A stretch of 44,992 nt of DNA, from contig CANJRX010000017.1 of assembly GCA_947476895.1 (NCBI GenBank), forward strand, positions 1 to 44,992. The letters are read 5' to 3'. The notes beneath the pieces were generated by a model, which was not told where the DNA came from, made no database searches, and saw nothing but the letters and a program-made list of their open reading frames with translations. Source of the DNA: Fidelibacterota bacterium. GTDB taxonomy: Bacteria; Pseudomonadota; Alphaproteobacteria; Rhodospirillales; Rhodospirillaceae. Positions within the stretch are counted from its first letter, which is position 1. The number at the start of each line of letters is the position of its first letter. Position numbers and translations under genes: made by a program. Shown one piece after another: positions 1 through 9,030 of the stretch.

Positions 1-79
1 ACTTGCCCTGCGCCATCAGCACCTCGATCTGCCTTAACTTGGAAACAATCTGCTCCGCGCCTAATCCACGTCTCGCCAT
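1..79 (-). CDS. IS3-family transposase OrfA, N-terminal fragment
   Basis: The reading frame starts at an ATG (77-79, minus strand) preceded by GGAGGAG and leaves the window after 26 codons. The visible protein begins MARRGLGAEQIVSKLRQIEV, the usual start of the helix-turn-helix OrfA of IS3-family elements (EQIV..LRQ pattern), probably of the IS407 group. OrfA binds the element's ends and is normally joined to the OrfB integrase by a -1 frameshift. Only the start is here, so activity cannot be judged. Confidence 0.85.
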   Translation of the reverse strand, partial: MARRGLGAEQIVSKLRQIEVLMAQGK

Positions 80-144
80 GTTCAGCTCCTCCTGTTGGGG
101 TCAATTCTCTCAAATCAACCGGTACAAAAAAAGCCGTCAGGTCA
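1..144 (-). mobile_element. Left end of an IS3-family insertion sequence (partial)
   Basis: The reverse complement of this stretch reads as an IS end beginning TGACCTGACGGC, a run of seven T, a short leader with a strong GGAGGAG ribosome site, and the first 26 codons of a transposase. The same sequence recurs in opposite orientation at the right edge, identical over 147 bp when three flanking bases are counted. The element runs off the window, so its length, right end and target duplication cannot be seen. The outer boundary is placed where the two copies stop matching, minus three shared bases (GAC) that may be target or chance. Confidence 0.85.
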
Positions 145-147
145 GTC

Positions 148-299
148 AGGTCACGGTAGCTTTCGCGCCTAACCAGGACTCCATCAACCTTTTTGCGCGC
201 CTCGTGTTGTACGGGCTAAAGGAAAATTGGACGGTGAAGCAGTTGCTGGCGATCAGCGTAAACGCGCCACCGCGCCGGCAAGTGGAAGAGAAAAAATAA
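148..299 (+). pseudogene. Possible 3' remnant of a gene cut by the IS
   Basis: Directly after the IS end an open frame of about 50 codons runs to a TAA at 297-299. Its composition is protein-like (a stretch reading LFARLVLYGLKENWTVKQLL, then a basic and acidic tail), and there is no start codon between the IS and the frame. It could be the C-terminus of a disrupted gene, but no family is recognised. It is not the missing half of the gene cut at the right edge in any simple way, because both junctions show the same (left) IS end. Chance open frame is a real alternative. Confidence 0.25.
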
Positions 300-561
300 C
301 TTCTTCCCGCACCGCGCGCAGCAAGAGCAAGAGGTCACTCACGTTGTAGGGGAAGTTCAGAAATTTACAGACGATAACGCGTAAGTTGGTGTGCGAAACG
401 CCACTTTTAGCGATTGAATCAATACGCGTGCGCCCGTGAAAAAATTTTAATTGGAGGAGCGGGAACAAAACACGCATTGTGTTTTGACGGACCGCGTGAG
501 CGTCACTTGCTCCTTTCGGTTCACTTAGGGTCGGAACCGGGAAAGCGAAAGGGCTCGCGAG
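300..561. other. Intergenic region, no gene seen
   Basis: This stretch upstream of the peptidase-like gene has no convincing open frame on either strand. It contains an AT-rich patch around 437-455 followed by a GGAGGAG sequence at 453-459 without a usable start nearby, and a weak inverted repeat AACAC/GTGTT around 467-482. It probably carries the promoter of the gene at 562, but no clear -35/-10 pair could be picked. Confidence 0.4.
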
Positions 562-2151
562 ATGCTGGGGGACTTCACTACACGCTTACGGCGCATTGCG
601 TCGTGGTCTCTCGCGGCCCTCATTCCGACACTCACGCCTCACATCGCCGAAGCCCGCTGGCTGCGCGCCGAAAGCCCGCAGTTCGTTGTGTACAGCGACG
701 GCCAGGAAACCGAGCTGCGCGACGTTACGCAGAAGCTGGAAGAATACGACGCGCTTCTTCGCAACATCACCGGCGCTAAAGATAAGCCGTTCGTCAACAA
801 GCTCACGATCTATCTGCTGCCCAGCAACAAGGAAGTGCGCGAAGTCGCGCCCCGGGCGTCGGAAAGCATTCAAGGCTTCTACACCGCCGGTCCCGCCGGC
901 ACGACCACCTTCGCCGTGCGCCAGGATCTTGGTGCTGGCGATTGGGCCTCGGGTCAGTCGATCATCTTCCACGAATACACGCACCACTTCGCCTATCAGT
1001 ATTTCCCCGCCAACTATCCGACCTGGGCCAGCGAAGGCCTCGCCGAGTATTTCTCCACGGCGGAAATGAAAGACGACAAGATCGAAGTCGGCGGATTCCA
1101 GAACGGCCGCGTCTATCCCTTGCGCAAGCGCGCGTGGATGCCGGTGAAGAAGCTGTTTAATTTGGGTGAAGCCAAAGGCGTCGACGGCCGGATGGTTTAT
1201 CCCGAAAGCTGGCTGGTGACGCACTACCTGATGGACGATCCTGCGCGCCAGAAGCAGATGACGAATTACTTGCTGGCCATCGGCCGCGGCGAACAAGCCG
1301 ACCAAGCTTTCAAAACGTCGTTCGGCATGGACTACGCCGGTTTCGATAAGGTCATGAAGGCCTACCTCAAGAGCAGCAAAATCAAAGTGCGCTCGTTCCC
1401 GCGCATGAACCAAACGCCGATTGAACTCGCCGTCACCACGCTGCCGGCTTCGGCCGACGATCTTCTGCTGCTCAACGCGCGCTTCATGAGCCGCAGCCTT
1501 GCGCATCAGGACGAAGTCGATATGCGCCTGGGCGAGAAGGCGCTGCAGACCGTGCGTAAGCGCGCGGCGAAGTACCCGGGCGACGCCTTGGCGGAACGCA
1601 CGCTGGCGGCAGCTGAATTACTCTACGGCGATGTCGAGAAGGCCGATGCCATGCTCGATGATCTGCTCGATGATCTGCTCGCGCGCTCGCCCCAAGATGT
1701 GGACTCGCTTTACCTGAAAGCGGCGCGCTACGTGCTCGGCGGACGCTGGGAGCCTGAACAACGTGCCGCGCTTTGGGCCAAAGCCAAGCCCTATGCCGCC
1801 TCGATCTACAAACTCGATCCGAACCACTACCCGGCGCTGTACCTCTACGCCTTGGGGTCTCTGGCCCAGGACGGCGTGCCGTCTGAGAACACCATGAATG
1901 CGAGCGAACTGGCCCATCAGCTGGCGCCCCAGGTGGACGAAATCACCCTGGAGACCGCGGTGGCCCTGTCCCGGGCCGAGCGGGCCCCTGCCGCTACCCG
2001 CCTTTTGGAGCGCGTGGCCTTCGCACCCCACGCCACGGCGCAAAGCCTCTATGCCAAGGGTCTCCTGGACCAGGTGAGCGCTGGAAAGCCTGTGGAGCAC
2101 ATCCCAGGCGAGATCCCCGACGTCTACGAAAAGGCCGCCGCCAGCCGCTAA
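562..2151 (+). CDS. Exported gluzincin-type zinc peptidase with C-terminal TPR-like repeats
   Basis: This 529-aa protein begins with a basic patch and a hydrophobic stretch ending in an AEA-like signal cleavage site near residue 31, so it should be exported. Residues 137-141 are HEYTH, an HExxH zinc site, and 20 residues on comes WASEGLAEYF with the Glu expected as third zinc ligand (E158), the layout of gluzincin peptidases of the DUF1570/M1-like kind. The second half (from about 290) is helical and Ala/Leu rich like tetratricopeptide repeats. The substrate is unknown. A 12-bp direct duplication at about 1653-1680 adds a repeated LDDL to the protein. It stands alone upstream of gyrA, separated by 447 bp. 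Family assignment is from motifs only. Confidence 0.75.
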   Translation: MLGDFTTRLRRIASWSLAALIPTLTPHIAEARWLRAESPQFVVYSDGQETELRDVTQKLEEYDALLRNITGAKDKPFVNKLTIYLLPSNKEVREVAPRASESIQGFYTAGPAGTTTFAVRQDLGAGDWASGQSIIFHEYTHHFAYQYFPANYPTWASEGLAEYFSTAEMKDDKIEVGGFQNGRVYPLRKRAWMPVKKLFNLGEAKGVDGRMVYPESWLVTHYLMDDPARQKQMTNYLLAIGRGEQADQAFKTSFGMDYAGFDKVMKAYLKSSKIKVRSFPRMNQTPIELAVTTLPASADDLLLLNARFMSRSLAHQDEVDMRLGEKALQTVRKRAAKYPGDALAERTLAAAELLYGDVEKADAMLDDLLDDLLARSPQDVDSLYLKAARYVLGGRWEPEQRAALWAKAKPYAASIYKLDPNHYPALYLYALGSLAQDGVPSENTMNASELAHQLAPQVDEITLETAVALSRAERAPAATRLLERVAFAPHATAQSLYAKGLLDQVSAGKPVEHIPGEIPDVYEKAAASR

Positions 2152-2417
2152 TTGCTGCGCTGCGAAATTTAAGGGTCGACCAGACGTGGAGCCAGAGGCC
2201 ACTGACCACAAGTTCTAGTTCCACCCAACTTCCCGAGTCTGTCGGCTTTTTCCTCGAAAATTCTGAGGCGTCGTAGCCGCGTGTTTGTGCAATTAATTTG
2301 GCCCGTTTCAAATTCTCATGTGTTAAATTAAATAATCCCGTCAAATGACTATAAAATATAACAAAAATATTTGACGCCGCAACGGGTCTGAGGCCGGCTT
2401 GCCTGGTGCCCTCCCAT

Positions 2418-2433
2418 CATAACTATCGTTATG
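2418..2433. promoter_or_regulatory. Inverted repeat CATAAC-N4-GTTATG upstream of gyrA
   Basis: A perfect 6-bp inverted repeat with a 4-base spacer lies about 165 bp before the gyrA start, next to an AT-rich patch. Its size and symmetry fit an operator for a dimeric regulator. It could equally be a small hairpin or chance. Confidence 0.3.
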
Positions 2434-2470
2434 ACCGCATTCTGTTTTCTGCTAGATTTTTGAGGCTGTT

Positions 2471-2490
2471 ACGGCCTTTTTTCCGGCCGT
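2471..2490 (+). terminator. Hairpin ACGGCC-N8-GGCCGT in the gyrA leader region
   Basis: A perfect 6-bp G+C-rich stem encloses a loop containing six T. It lies about 110 bp before gyrA. There is no T-run after the stem, so it is a weak terminator candidate. A structured 5' leader of gyrA is another reading. Confidence 0.25.
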
Positions 2491-2598
2491 TTCAGGGGAG
2501 CCTTAACGCAGCCTATTGAGGGTCCGTTTTCGGTGGTGCAGCGCAGCATTCCCCACCGGGAAGGGCGTATTTTGGTATGAATTTATGCGAGTCAGCCT

Positions 2599-5358
2599 TT
2601 GAGCGATAACGCCGAAACTGGTGCCAAACCGCCCGCCTTCGACATGGTCACGGTCACCATCGAAGACGAAATGAAGCGCAGCTACCTCGACTACGCCATG
2701 AGCGTGATCGTTGCCCGCGCCCTGCCAGATGTGCGCGACGGCTTAAAGCCGGTCCACCGCCGCATCCTCTACGGCATGAAGGAAGCGGGCTACGAGTACA
2801 ACAAGCCCTACCGTAAGTCGGCCCGCATCGTCGGGGATGTCATGGGTAAGTATCACCCCCATGGCGACCAATCGATTTACGACGCCATGGTCCGCATGGC
2901 CCAGGACTTCTCGATGCGCGTGCCGCTGGTCGATGGCCAGGGCAACTTCGGGTCCATGGACGGCGATCCGCCGGCGGCCATGCGCTATACGGAATCGCGT
3001 TTGGCCAAGCCGGCGCATTCACTGCTGGATGACATCGACAAAGAGACCGTCGACTTCCAACCCAACTATGACGAGAGCGAACACGAACCGGTTGTATTGC
3101 CGGCGCGGTTTCCCAATCTGCTGGTCAATGGGGCAGGCGGCATCGCCGTCGGCATGGCGACCAACATTCCGCCCCATAACCTGGGCGAAATCGTCGATGC
3201 CGCGTGCGCGCTGATAGACGATCCCGCGACCACCGATGAACGCCTGATGGAACTGGTGCCCGGTCCCGACTTCCCGACCGGCGGCATCATCCTCGGCCAG
3301 TCCGGCAGCCGTGCGGCCATGATCACGGGCCGCGGCTCGGTCGTCATGCGCGGCCGCTGCGAGATCGAAGACATCGGCAAAGACAAACAAGCCATTATCA
3401 TCACCGAGATTCCCTATCAGGTGAACAAGTCGTCGATGATCGAGAAGATCGCCGAACTGGTGCGTGACAAGCGCATCGAAGGCATCGGCGACCTGCGCGA
3501 TGAATCCGACCGTCGCGGCGTACGCGTGGTGGTCGAAATCAAACGCGACGCCGTGGCCGAAGTCGTTCTGAACCAGCTTTATAAATTCACGCCGCTGCAA
3601 ACCAGCTTCGGCGTGAACATGCTGGCCATCAACGGCGGCCGCCCGGAATTGATGAACCTGAAGCAGATCCTGCAGGCCTTCATCACCTTCCGTGAAGAAG
3701 TCATTCGCCGCCGCACAGTGTTTCTGCTGAACCGCGCCCGCGACCGCGCGCACGTCTTGGTGGGCCTGGCCATCGCCGTCGCTAACCTCGATGAAGTGAT
3801 CAAACTGATCCGCGCCGCCGCCGATCCGGGCATCGCGCGCGAACAACTGATGGCGCGCGATTGGCCGGCCAGCGACGTGGAACCGCTTGTCGAGTTGATC
3901 GACGAGCCGGACCGCAAGGTCGTGAACGGCAACTACAAGCTGTCCGAAGAGCAGGCCAAAGCCATCCTCGATCTGCGCCTGCATCGCCTGACAGGCCTCG
4001 AGCGCGACAAGCTGCACGCCGAGTTGAAAGAAATCGGCACCGAGATCGCGACCTATCTCGAAATTCTGCGCAGCCGCGTGCGCCTGTTCGAGATCATGCG
4101 CGAAGAACTGGTGGCGATGAAAGCCGAATACGGCACGCCGCGCAAAACCACTATCGAAGAACTGGAATTCGAAACCGATATCGAAGACCTGATTCAGCGC
4201 GAAGACATGGTGGTTACCGTCACCAACGCCGGCTGGATCAAGCGCGTGCCGCTGTCTACCTACCGCGCGCAAAAGCGCGGCGGCAAAGGCCGTTCGGGCA
4301 TGGCGACCAAGGAAGAGGATTTCGTTCGCGCGCTTTACATCGTGAACACACATACGCCGGTGTTGTTCTTCTCGACGCTCGGCATGGTCTACAAGCTCAA
4401 GGTCTACAAGCTGCCCGTCGGCACGCCGACCAGCCGCGGCAAAGCCATGGTGAACCTGCTGCCGCTGAAAGAAGGCGAGACGATCTCGACCGTCATGCCA
4501 CTGCCTGAGGATGAAACCACCTGGGGCCAGCTCAATGTGATGTTCGCGACCGCCACCGGCAATGTGCGCCGTAACGATCTCTCGGATTTCGTTAACGTCA
4601 TGCGCAACGGCAAGATCGCTATGAAGCTCGAAGACGAAGGCGGGAAGAGCGACAGCCTGGTCGGCGTTGCGACCTGCGACGATACCAATGACGTTCTGCT
4701 GTCCACGCGCCAAGGTAAGTGTATTCGTTTCGAAGTCAGCGACGTGCGCGTGTTCGCTGGCCGTTCATCGGTCGGCGTACGTGGCATCAAGTTGGGTGAG
4801 GGCGACGAAGTCATCTCGATGTCGATCCTGAAACACGTAGAGTTCGATACCGAAAGCCGCGATGCCTACCTGAAAATGGTGCGCAAGCTGCGCGGCGGCG
4901 ATGAAGCTGAAGAAGCGCCGGAAGAAGCCGCTGAGTCCGCCGGTACGGGCAAGGTGCTCACCGACGAGGAGTACAAGCGCTTCGCCACCAACGAAGAATA
5001 CGTGCTCACGGCGACCCTCAAAGGCTTCGGCAAGCGTACGTCGGCCTATGAATACCGCATCACCGGTCGTGGCGGTTCGGGCATCGTTTCGATCGCCACC
5101 AGCAAGCGTAACGGCGATGTCGTGGCCTCGTTCCCGGTCGGTGATAAAGACCAGGTGATGATGATCACCGATGCTGGCCGTTTAATCCGCATCCCCATCG
5201 GCGACGTGCGTGTAGCGGGTCGCTCGACCCAGGGTGTGACGCTGTTCTCCACCGGTGAAGACGAGCGTGTGACGTCGGTCGCGCATCTGCCGCTGGAAGA
5301 GGGCGGCGACGGTGAAGAAGACCAGGCGGTTACGGCAGAACCAAGCGCGGCTGAATAG
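2599..5358 (+). CDS. gyrA: DNA gyrase subunit A
   Basis: GyrA is the DNA-cleaving subunit of gyrase, which with GyrB introduces negative supercoils. The N-terminal breakage domain shows [11 protein letters not shown] and the catalytic Tyr130 in AAMRYTE. The C-terminal wrapping domain has the GyrA box QKRGGKG at 558-564, which separates gyrase from topoisomerase IV ParC. Length 919 aa is normal for alphaproteobacteria, with an acidic linker and tail (about 765-785 and 900-919). The start taken is TTG at 2599; ATG at 2644 (residue 16) is in frame and also possible, because no strong ribosome site marks the TTG. In the quinolone pocket the sequence is HGDQSIYD, with Gln91 where E. coli has Ser83. 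coaD follows 26 bp downstream. Confidence 0.97.
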   Translation: MSDNAETGAKPPAFDMVTVTIEDEMKRSYLDYAMSVIVARALPDVRDGLKPVHRRILYGMKEAGYEYNKPYRKSARIVGDVMGKYHPHGDQSIYDAMVRMAQDFSMRVPLVDGQGNFGSMDGDPPAAMRYTESRLAKPAHSLLDDIDKETVDFQPNYDESEHEPVVLPARFPNLLVNGAGGIAVGMATNIPPHNLGEIVDAACALIDDPATTDERLMELVPGPDFPTGGIILGQSGSRAAMITGRGSVVMRGRCEIEDIGKDKQAIIITEIPYQVNKSSMIEKIAELVRDKRIEGIGDLRDESDRRGVRVVVEIKRDAVAEVVLNQLYKFTPLQTSFGVNMLAINGGRPELMNLKQILQAFITFREEVIRRRTVFLLNRARDRAHVLVGLAIAVANLDEVIKLIRAAADPGIAREQLMARDWPASDVEPLVELIDEPDRKVVNGNYKLSEEQAKAILDLRLHRLTGLERDKLHAELKEIGTEIATYLEILRSRVRLFEIMREELVAMKAEYGTPRKTTIEELEFETDIEDLIQREDMVVTVTNAGWIKRVPLSTYRAQKRGGKGRSGMATKEEDFVRALYIVNTHTPVLFFSTLGMVYKLKVYKLPVGTPTSRGKAMVNLLPLKEGETISTVMPLPEDETTWGQLNVMFATATGNVRRNDLSDFVNVMRNGKIAMKLEDEGGKSDSLVGVATCDDTNDVLLSTRQGKCIRFEVSDVRVFAGRSSVGVRGIKLGEGDEVISMSILKHVEFDTESRDAYLKMVRKLRGGDEAEEAPEEAAESAGTGKVLTDEEYKRFATNEEYVLTATLKGFGKRTSAYEYRITGRGGSGIVSIATSKRNGDVVASFPVGDKDQVMMITDAGRLIRIPIGDVRVAGRSTQGVTLFSTGEDERVTSVAHLPLEEGGDGEEDQAVTAEPSAAE

Positions 5359-5384
5359 CTTCGACGTTTAGAACTGGGGGAAAC

Positions 5385-5927
5385 ATGGCCAAGAAGCCGC
5401 AGCCGCCTTCCGTGAAGGCGGAACAGACCGGACGCTATCGCACCGGCATTTATCCCGGAACTTTCGATCCCGTGACCAACGGCCACCTCGACATTATCGG
5501 GCGCGCCATGAAGATGGTCGACAAACTGGTAGTGGCCGTGGCGGTCAACGCCGGGAAGGGGCCGCTGTTCAGCCTGAAAGAACGCGTCGCCATGTGCCGG
5601 CGCGAGGTCGATAACCTCAAGATCAAGAACGCCGACATTGAAGTCGTGCCCTTCGATACACTGCTGATGGACTTTGTCACTGCCCGCGGCGCCGATCTCA
5701 TCGTCCGCGGCCTCCGGGCCGTGTCCGACTTTGAATACGAGTTCCAGATGGCGGGTATGAACACCCGCATTAACGGCAAGGTGGAAACGCTGTTCCTCAT
5801 GGCTTCGGAACGGAACCAGTTCATAGCTTCGCGCCTGGTGAAAGAGGTCGCCAGCCTGGGCGGCGATATTTCCTCGTTTGTGCCGGCTGCAGTGAACCGT
5901 AGCGTCCGCATCAAATACAAGACTTAA
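5385..5927 (+). CDS. coaD: Phosphopantetheine adenylyltransferase (CoaD)
   Basis: CoaD joins 4'-phosphopantetheine and ATP to dephospho-CoA, the penultimate step of coenzyme A synthesis in the cytoplasm. The nucleotidyltransferase motif TNGH is at residues 31-34 inside YPGTFDPVTNGH, and RGLRAVSDFEYE follows at the substrate site. The protein has 180 residues, about 20 longer than usual because of a polar N-terminal extension (MAKKPQPPSVKAEQ). The start is supported by CTGGGGG just upstream. It lies 26 bp after gyrA and is probably co-transcribed with it, a linkage common in Alphaproteobacteria. Confidence 0.96.
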   Translation: MAKKPQPPSVKAEQTGRYRTGIYPGTFDPVTNGHLDIIGRAMKMVDKLVVAVAVNAGKGPLFSLKERVAMCRREVDNLKIKNADIEVVPFDTLLMDFVTARGADLIVRGLRAVSDFEYEFQMAGMNTRINGKVETLFLMASERNQFIASRLVKEVASLGGDISSFVPAAVNRSVRIKYKT

Positions 5928-5938
5928 GCCGCACCTCT

Positions 5939-5955
5939 GGACCTGGGGCAGGTCC
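5939..5955 (+). terminator. Hairpin after coaD
   Basis: GGACCT and AGGTCC form a perfect 6-bp stem around a GGGGC loop, 11 bases after the coaD stop. Only a short T-run follows, so termination would be weak. A separate promoter for the next gene is plausible in the 170 bp that follow. Confidence 0.35.
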
Positions 5956-6123
5956 TCAAGGTTTCGCCATTATTATGAGGCAAACTGCCGAATATTGGCC
6001 CAAACAAGGACCGGTCAGCGGCCTTGTGTAACCGGAATACGGACGTTATGACTGTGCGGCTTTTGGGTGCCCGTAAAGGTCCCATCACGACGGTGTCCCC
6101 GGACACGATCAGGAGCGAGCATC

Positions 6124-6891
6124 TTGCGTAAGTTAGGTTTCTGTTTGGTTTTGCTTGCTGCCGCAGTTTTAGCGTTCGGCGCAGCTGGCGTCGCGACCGC
6201 GCAGCAGCTGCCGTCGCAGCCCGCGCCGAAGCGCGAAGCCCCACCGCCGCCGCCAGGCGCTAAGCCGTCTGCAACCGCGCCGCAACAGGCTCCACAGCCG
6301 CCGCGTCCGCAACCAGCGCCCGCACAGCAGGCCGCACCACAGGAGAGACCTTTGGATCTGGAAAACACGCTTTACCTCGACCTGGAATACGGTCGGGTCA
6401 TCATCAGAATGTTCCCTGACATGGCGCCGAAGCATGTCGCGCGCATTAAGGAACTCGTACGCCAGGGCTTTTACGATGGCATCGTTTTCCACCGCGTGAT
6501 CGACAACTTCATGGCGCAGACCGGTGACCCGAAAGGCAACGGGACGGGCGGTTCGGGCCAGAAAATTCCGGCCGAGTTCACACCTGCGACTAACCCCGCC
6601 GGCGCACACGTTCGCGGGGCAGTGTCTATGGCGCGCTCCAGCAACATCAATAGCGGCGACAGCCAATTCTTCATCGTGCTGGGCGACAGCGATTTCCTCG
6701 ACGGCCAATACACCTATTGGGGCCAAGTCGTCTCGGGCATGGAATTCGTCGATAAAATTCGCCGCGGCGATCCGAACGATAACGGCAGCGTGCCCTATCC
6801 CGACCGTATCGTGCGCATGCAAGTGGCCGCCGACGTGCAAAAAAGCGCCGCGAAGCCTGTAGCAGCTGCTCCGTCGCCAAAAGCCCATTGA
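6124..6891 (+). CDS. Exported cyclophilin-type peptidyl-prolyl cis-trans isomerase
   Basis: The enzyme catalyses cis-trans isomerisation of Xaa-Pro bonds, here probably helping folding in the periplasm. The chosen start is TTG at 6124, eight bases after AGGAG; it gives a clean signal peptide (RKLGFCLVLLAAAVLAFG, cleavage near ATAQ). A Pro/Ala/Gln-rich linker of about 55 residues follows, then a cyclophilin domain with VFHRVIDNFMAQTGDP and a later SQFFIVLGDSDFLDG stretch. An upstream in-frame start at 6067 would bury the signal peptide and is less likely. The location after gyrA-coaD matches other alphaproteobacteria. Confidence 0.92.
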   Translation: MRKLGFCLVLLAAAVLAFGAAGVATAQQLPSQPAPKREAPPPPPGAKPSATAPQQAPQPPRPQPAPAQQAAPQERPLDLENTLYLDLEYGRVIIRMFPDMAPKHVARIKELVRQGFYDGIVFHRVIDNFMAQTGDPKGNGTGGSGQKIPAEFTPATNPAGAHVRGAVSMARSSNINSGDSQFFIVLGDSDFLDGQYTYWGQVVSGMEFVDKIRRGDPNDNGSVPYPDRIVRMQVAADVQKSAAKPVAAAPSPKAH

Positions 6892-6933
6892 TTAGGTAAG
6901 CTACGCCTTTAAGGGGTAGTTGGCGGGGGCCAC

Positions 6934-8111
6934 GTGGAGAGCAAAGGGACGACGCTCAAAGCTCTCTGCGCCGAGCAGGGCAGTCCGTATCACGAAGTGT
7001 GTTTTGATACCGATCAGGTGGCGATGATTCGCCAGCCTTTGGCGGACCCGACTTTTTACAAAGCGCATACGCCGTATGTCTACTGCGGCTTGGCATCGGA
7101 TGTTCATCCGTTCGGACGCTCGTTTCTTTACACCAAAAACGGCGCTTACATCTTCAATTGCCAGTCGTACCAAAACTACAACCACACCGGTCTTCAGGAA
7201 TGCCTATCCAACTACGTCGCCTCGCGGCGCGAACGCATGTTCAAGACTTACATTGAAGAGGAATGCATCTTCCTCGGCGGTATGCATATCGAAAAGACGC
7301 CAGAGGGTGACCTGGTCCCTCCATCGCCGAACTTCGGGCACTTTATTTTCGAATATTTGAACCGCTTTGCGATCTTCGACCTCCACGGCCTCACGCACAA
7401 ACTTCCGGTCGTGATCTATGAAAATCTTCCAGAGCGATGGATTGGGTTCCTTGAACTCCTGGGAATTTCCAGAGACCGCCTTATCCGTATTCCAGAGATA
7501 GAAACGCCCGCCTTTAGAAAAGTGTGGGTGTCGTCGGCCCCCATTATCGTGGCTTGGATGGCCAATTCCGCTTTTGGGGCGAAGGCCTGCATTGGCTGCG
7601 GTTCCGCATGCTGTCGGCCATAGGAGGCCCCCGCATACAGGATCGCCGCCGGCTCTACCTCGGGCGTGGCGACGCCAATTGGCGTCGGGTCGAGAACGAA
7701 GCGGAAGTTAAGGCGCTGCTCGCGGAATACGGATTTGAGTCGCCAGAGATGCACTTACTCACACCCCGCCAGCAGATCGAAATGATGAGCGGCGCGTCGA
7801 TTGTCGTCGCCGCAGGCGGCGCTAATGCGATTCTGTCGCATTTTGCGCCCCAACACAGCGTGCACATTGTCATGCACCCGCGTGATGTGGGGACTGGTCC
7901 TTGGGGCGGTCTCGGCGGTTCGGTGTTCCTGCGCCAAGTCTATGATCGCATCGAATGCGACCCCGTGCTGACTGATAAGGCGCGGCCGAACATTTACGGT
8001 AGAGACGAAACCAGCAACTACCGTGTCAATTTGGGCGAGCTGCGTAGCAAAGTTGAATTTGCCATCAGGCACGCATCGCATACCCGCATAGACAACGCAT
8101 TGAAGCTGTAG
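6934..8111 (+). pseudogene. GT61-type glycosyltransferase split by a -1 frameshift
   Basis: Two overlapping frames read as one protein of about 390 aa. The first (from GTG 6934) ends in a non-homologous tail at 7623. The second carries on in the neighbouring frame from about 7540 to 8111. They join inside GGCCCCCATT, where one extra C would restore KVWVSS...PHYRGLDGQFRFWGEGLHW. The C-terminal half has LTPRQQIEMMSGASIVVAAGGANAILSH (7769-7852), the pattern of GT61/DUF563 transferases that add sugars to glycans or glycolipids. No signal peptide or membrane segment is visible. The break may be a real mutation or a homopolymer sequencing error; a programmed shift is less likely. Confidence 0.75.
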
Positions 8112-8120
8112 TTGAGGCGG

Positions 8121-8696
8121 ATGAGTCCTCATTCATCATTGCGCTTTGAGACGCCGCGCTTGGAATTGATCGCGGCGACGGCCACGTTGGCCCGCGCGGA
8201 CGCAAGCGACCGGCCGCGCTTTGCAGCCCTTCTTCAATGCAAAATCCCCCCGAGTTGGCCACCCAGCGTGTTGGCTGACGTGCAGGAATATTTCGCCGAG
8301 CAGCTGGAAAAAGGCTTCGCGCTGCCGGGCTGGTGGAGCTGGTACGCTCTTGAGCGCGCCACGGACGGGGCGGGCCGGGCGTTGATTGCCAGCGCCGGCT
8401 TTGCCGGTCAGCCTGATGCCGAGGGCACCGTCACTTTGGGCTACAGCGTTGCGCCAGGGTATGAAGGTAAAGGGTACGCCACCGAAATCGTCGCGGGACT
8501 CCTGGGCTGGACGGCGTCCACCGGGCAGGTACGCCGGGTGTTCGCGACGACGTTTGAGCGGCACATCGCATCGGTACGAGTCTTGGAGAAAAACGGCTTT
8601 ATCTGCCGGGGTGTCAGCTCGGAAGACGCCGGCGCTTCGGATGCGGATCGTCAAGGCCGCGGTAAACTCATGCTGTTTGCGCGCGAGGGCCTCTAA
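8121..8696 (+). CDS. GNAT-family N-acetyltransferase
   Basis: This 191-aa protein resembles the RimJ/RimL branch of GNAT acetyltransferases, which move an acetyl group from acetyl-CoA to an amine. It opens with FETPRLELIAAT and contains the acetyl-CoA loop region GYSVAPGYEGKGYATEIV (an R/Q-x-x-G-x-G/A-like site) and the late ASVRVLEKNGF segment typical of the fold. The substrate cannot be told. ATG 8121 was chosen; TTG 8112 is also in frame and directly follows the stop of the glycosyltransferase gene, so coupling with it is possible. The second half is rich in Asp and Gly. Confidence 0.85.
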   Translation: MSPHSSLRFETPRLELIAATATLARADASDRPRFAALLQCKIPPSWPPSVLADVQEYFAEQLEKGFALPGWWSWYALERATDGAGRALIASAGFAGQPDAEGTVTLGYSVAPGYEGKGYATEIVAGLLGWTASTGQVRRVFATTFERHIASVRVLEKNGFICRGVSSEDAGASDADRQGRGKLMLFAREGL

Positions 8697-8758
8697 GCGC
8701 CTTTCAAGGCCCGGGAATCCTTGCGATTTTTGGGCGCGCGCGAGGCCAATACGTTTGC

Positions 8759-8787
8759 TTGACCGGGGGGGAAGCGGCGAATATGGT
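8759..8787 (+). promoter_or_regulatory. Candidate promoter of the tRNA-Lys gene
   Basis: TTGACC at 8759-8764 and TATGGT at 8782-8787 are separated by 17 bases, a good match to a housekeeping -35/-10 pair. It would start RNA about 60 bases before the tRNA. Confidence 0.4.
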
Positions 8788-8855
8788 GCGCCCTCTTCGC
8801 AAGGGGTAATGGCCGCGCAACACCACAGCGTCGGCGCCTAAAATACCCAAAGGTT

Positions 8856-8930
8856 GGGCCCGTAGCTCAGTGGTAGAGCATCTGACTTTTAATCAGGGGG
8901 TCGGTGGTTCGAACCCACCCGGGCTCACCA
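8856..8930 (+). tRNA. tRNA-Lys (anticodon UUU)
   Basis: The 75-base sequence folds as a full cloverleaf. The acceptor stem is GGGCCCG with CGGGCTC (one G-T pair), the D-arm contains GCTCAGTGGTAGAGC, and the anticodon arm is TCTGA-CTTTTAA-TCAGG, giving anticodon TTT. The T-arm is GGTGG-TTCGAAC-CCACC. The 3' CCA is encoded. No integrase or repeated tRNA end was seen nearby. Confidence 0.97.
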
Positions 8931-9030
8931 ACACTTTCCCCTTGGCACTCTCAAAGAGTTGCCTCAAAGCAAAAATACCCTCACGATCCGCGCGCAATAG
9001 ATTCACATCCCGTATTTTCTGGGCGGCTTG

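Larger units (their letters stand above)
2152..2598. other. Long intergenic region upstream of gyrA
   Basis: This 447-bp gap has no credible gene. It is AT-rich between about 2295 and 2375, unlike the flanking G+C-rich coding DNA, and then holds two inverted repeats (2418-2433 and 2471-2490), listed separately. The promoter and leader of gyrA must lie here. No consensus -35/-10 pair could be chosen with confidence. Confidence 0.5.

Noticed and set aside
3019-4713. Long open frame (564 codons) on the minus strand inside gyrA
   Set aside because: It is the mirror of a G+C-rich gyrA frame; its protein is His/Gln/Arg-rich with no domain, and gyrA is certain.
8856-8930. tRNA-Lys as an integration site of an island
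   Set aside because: No integrase, no repeated tRNA 3' end and no shift in composition downstream.
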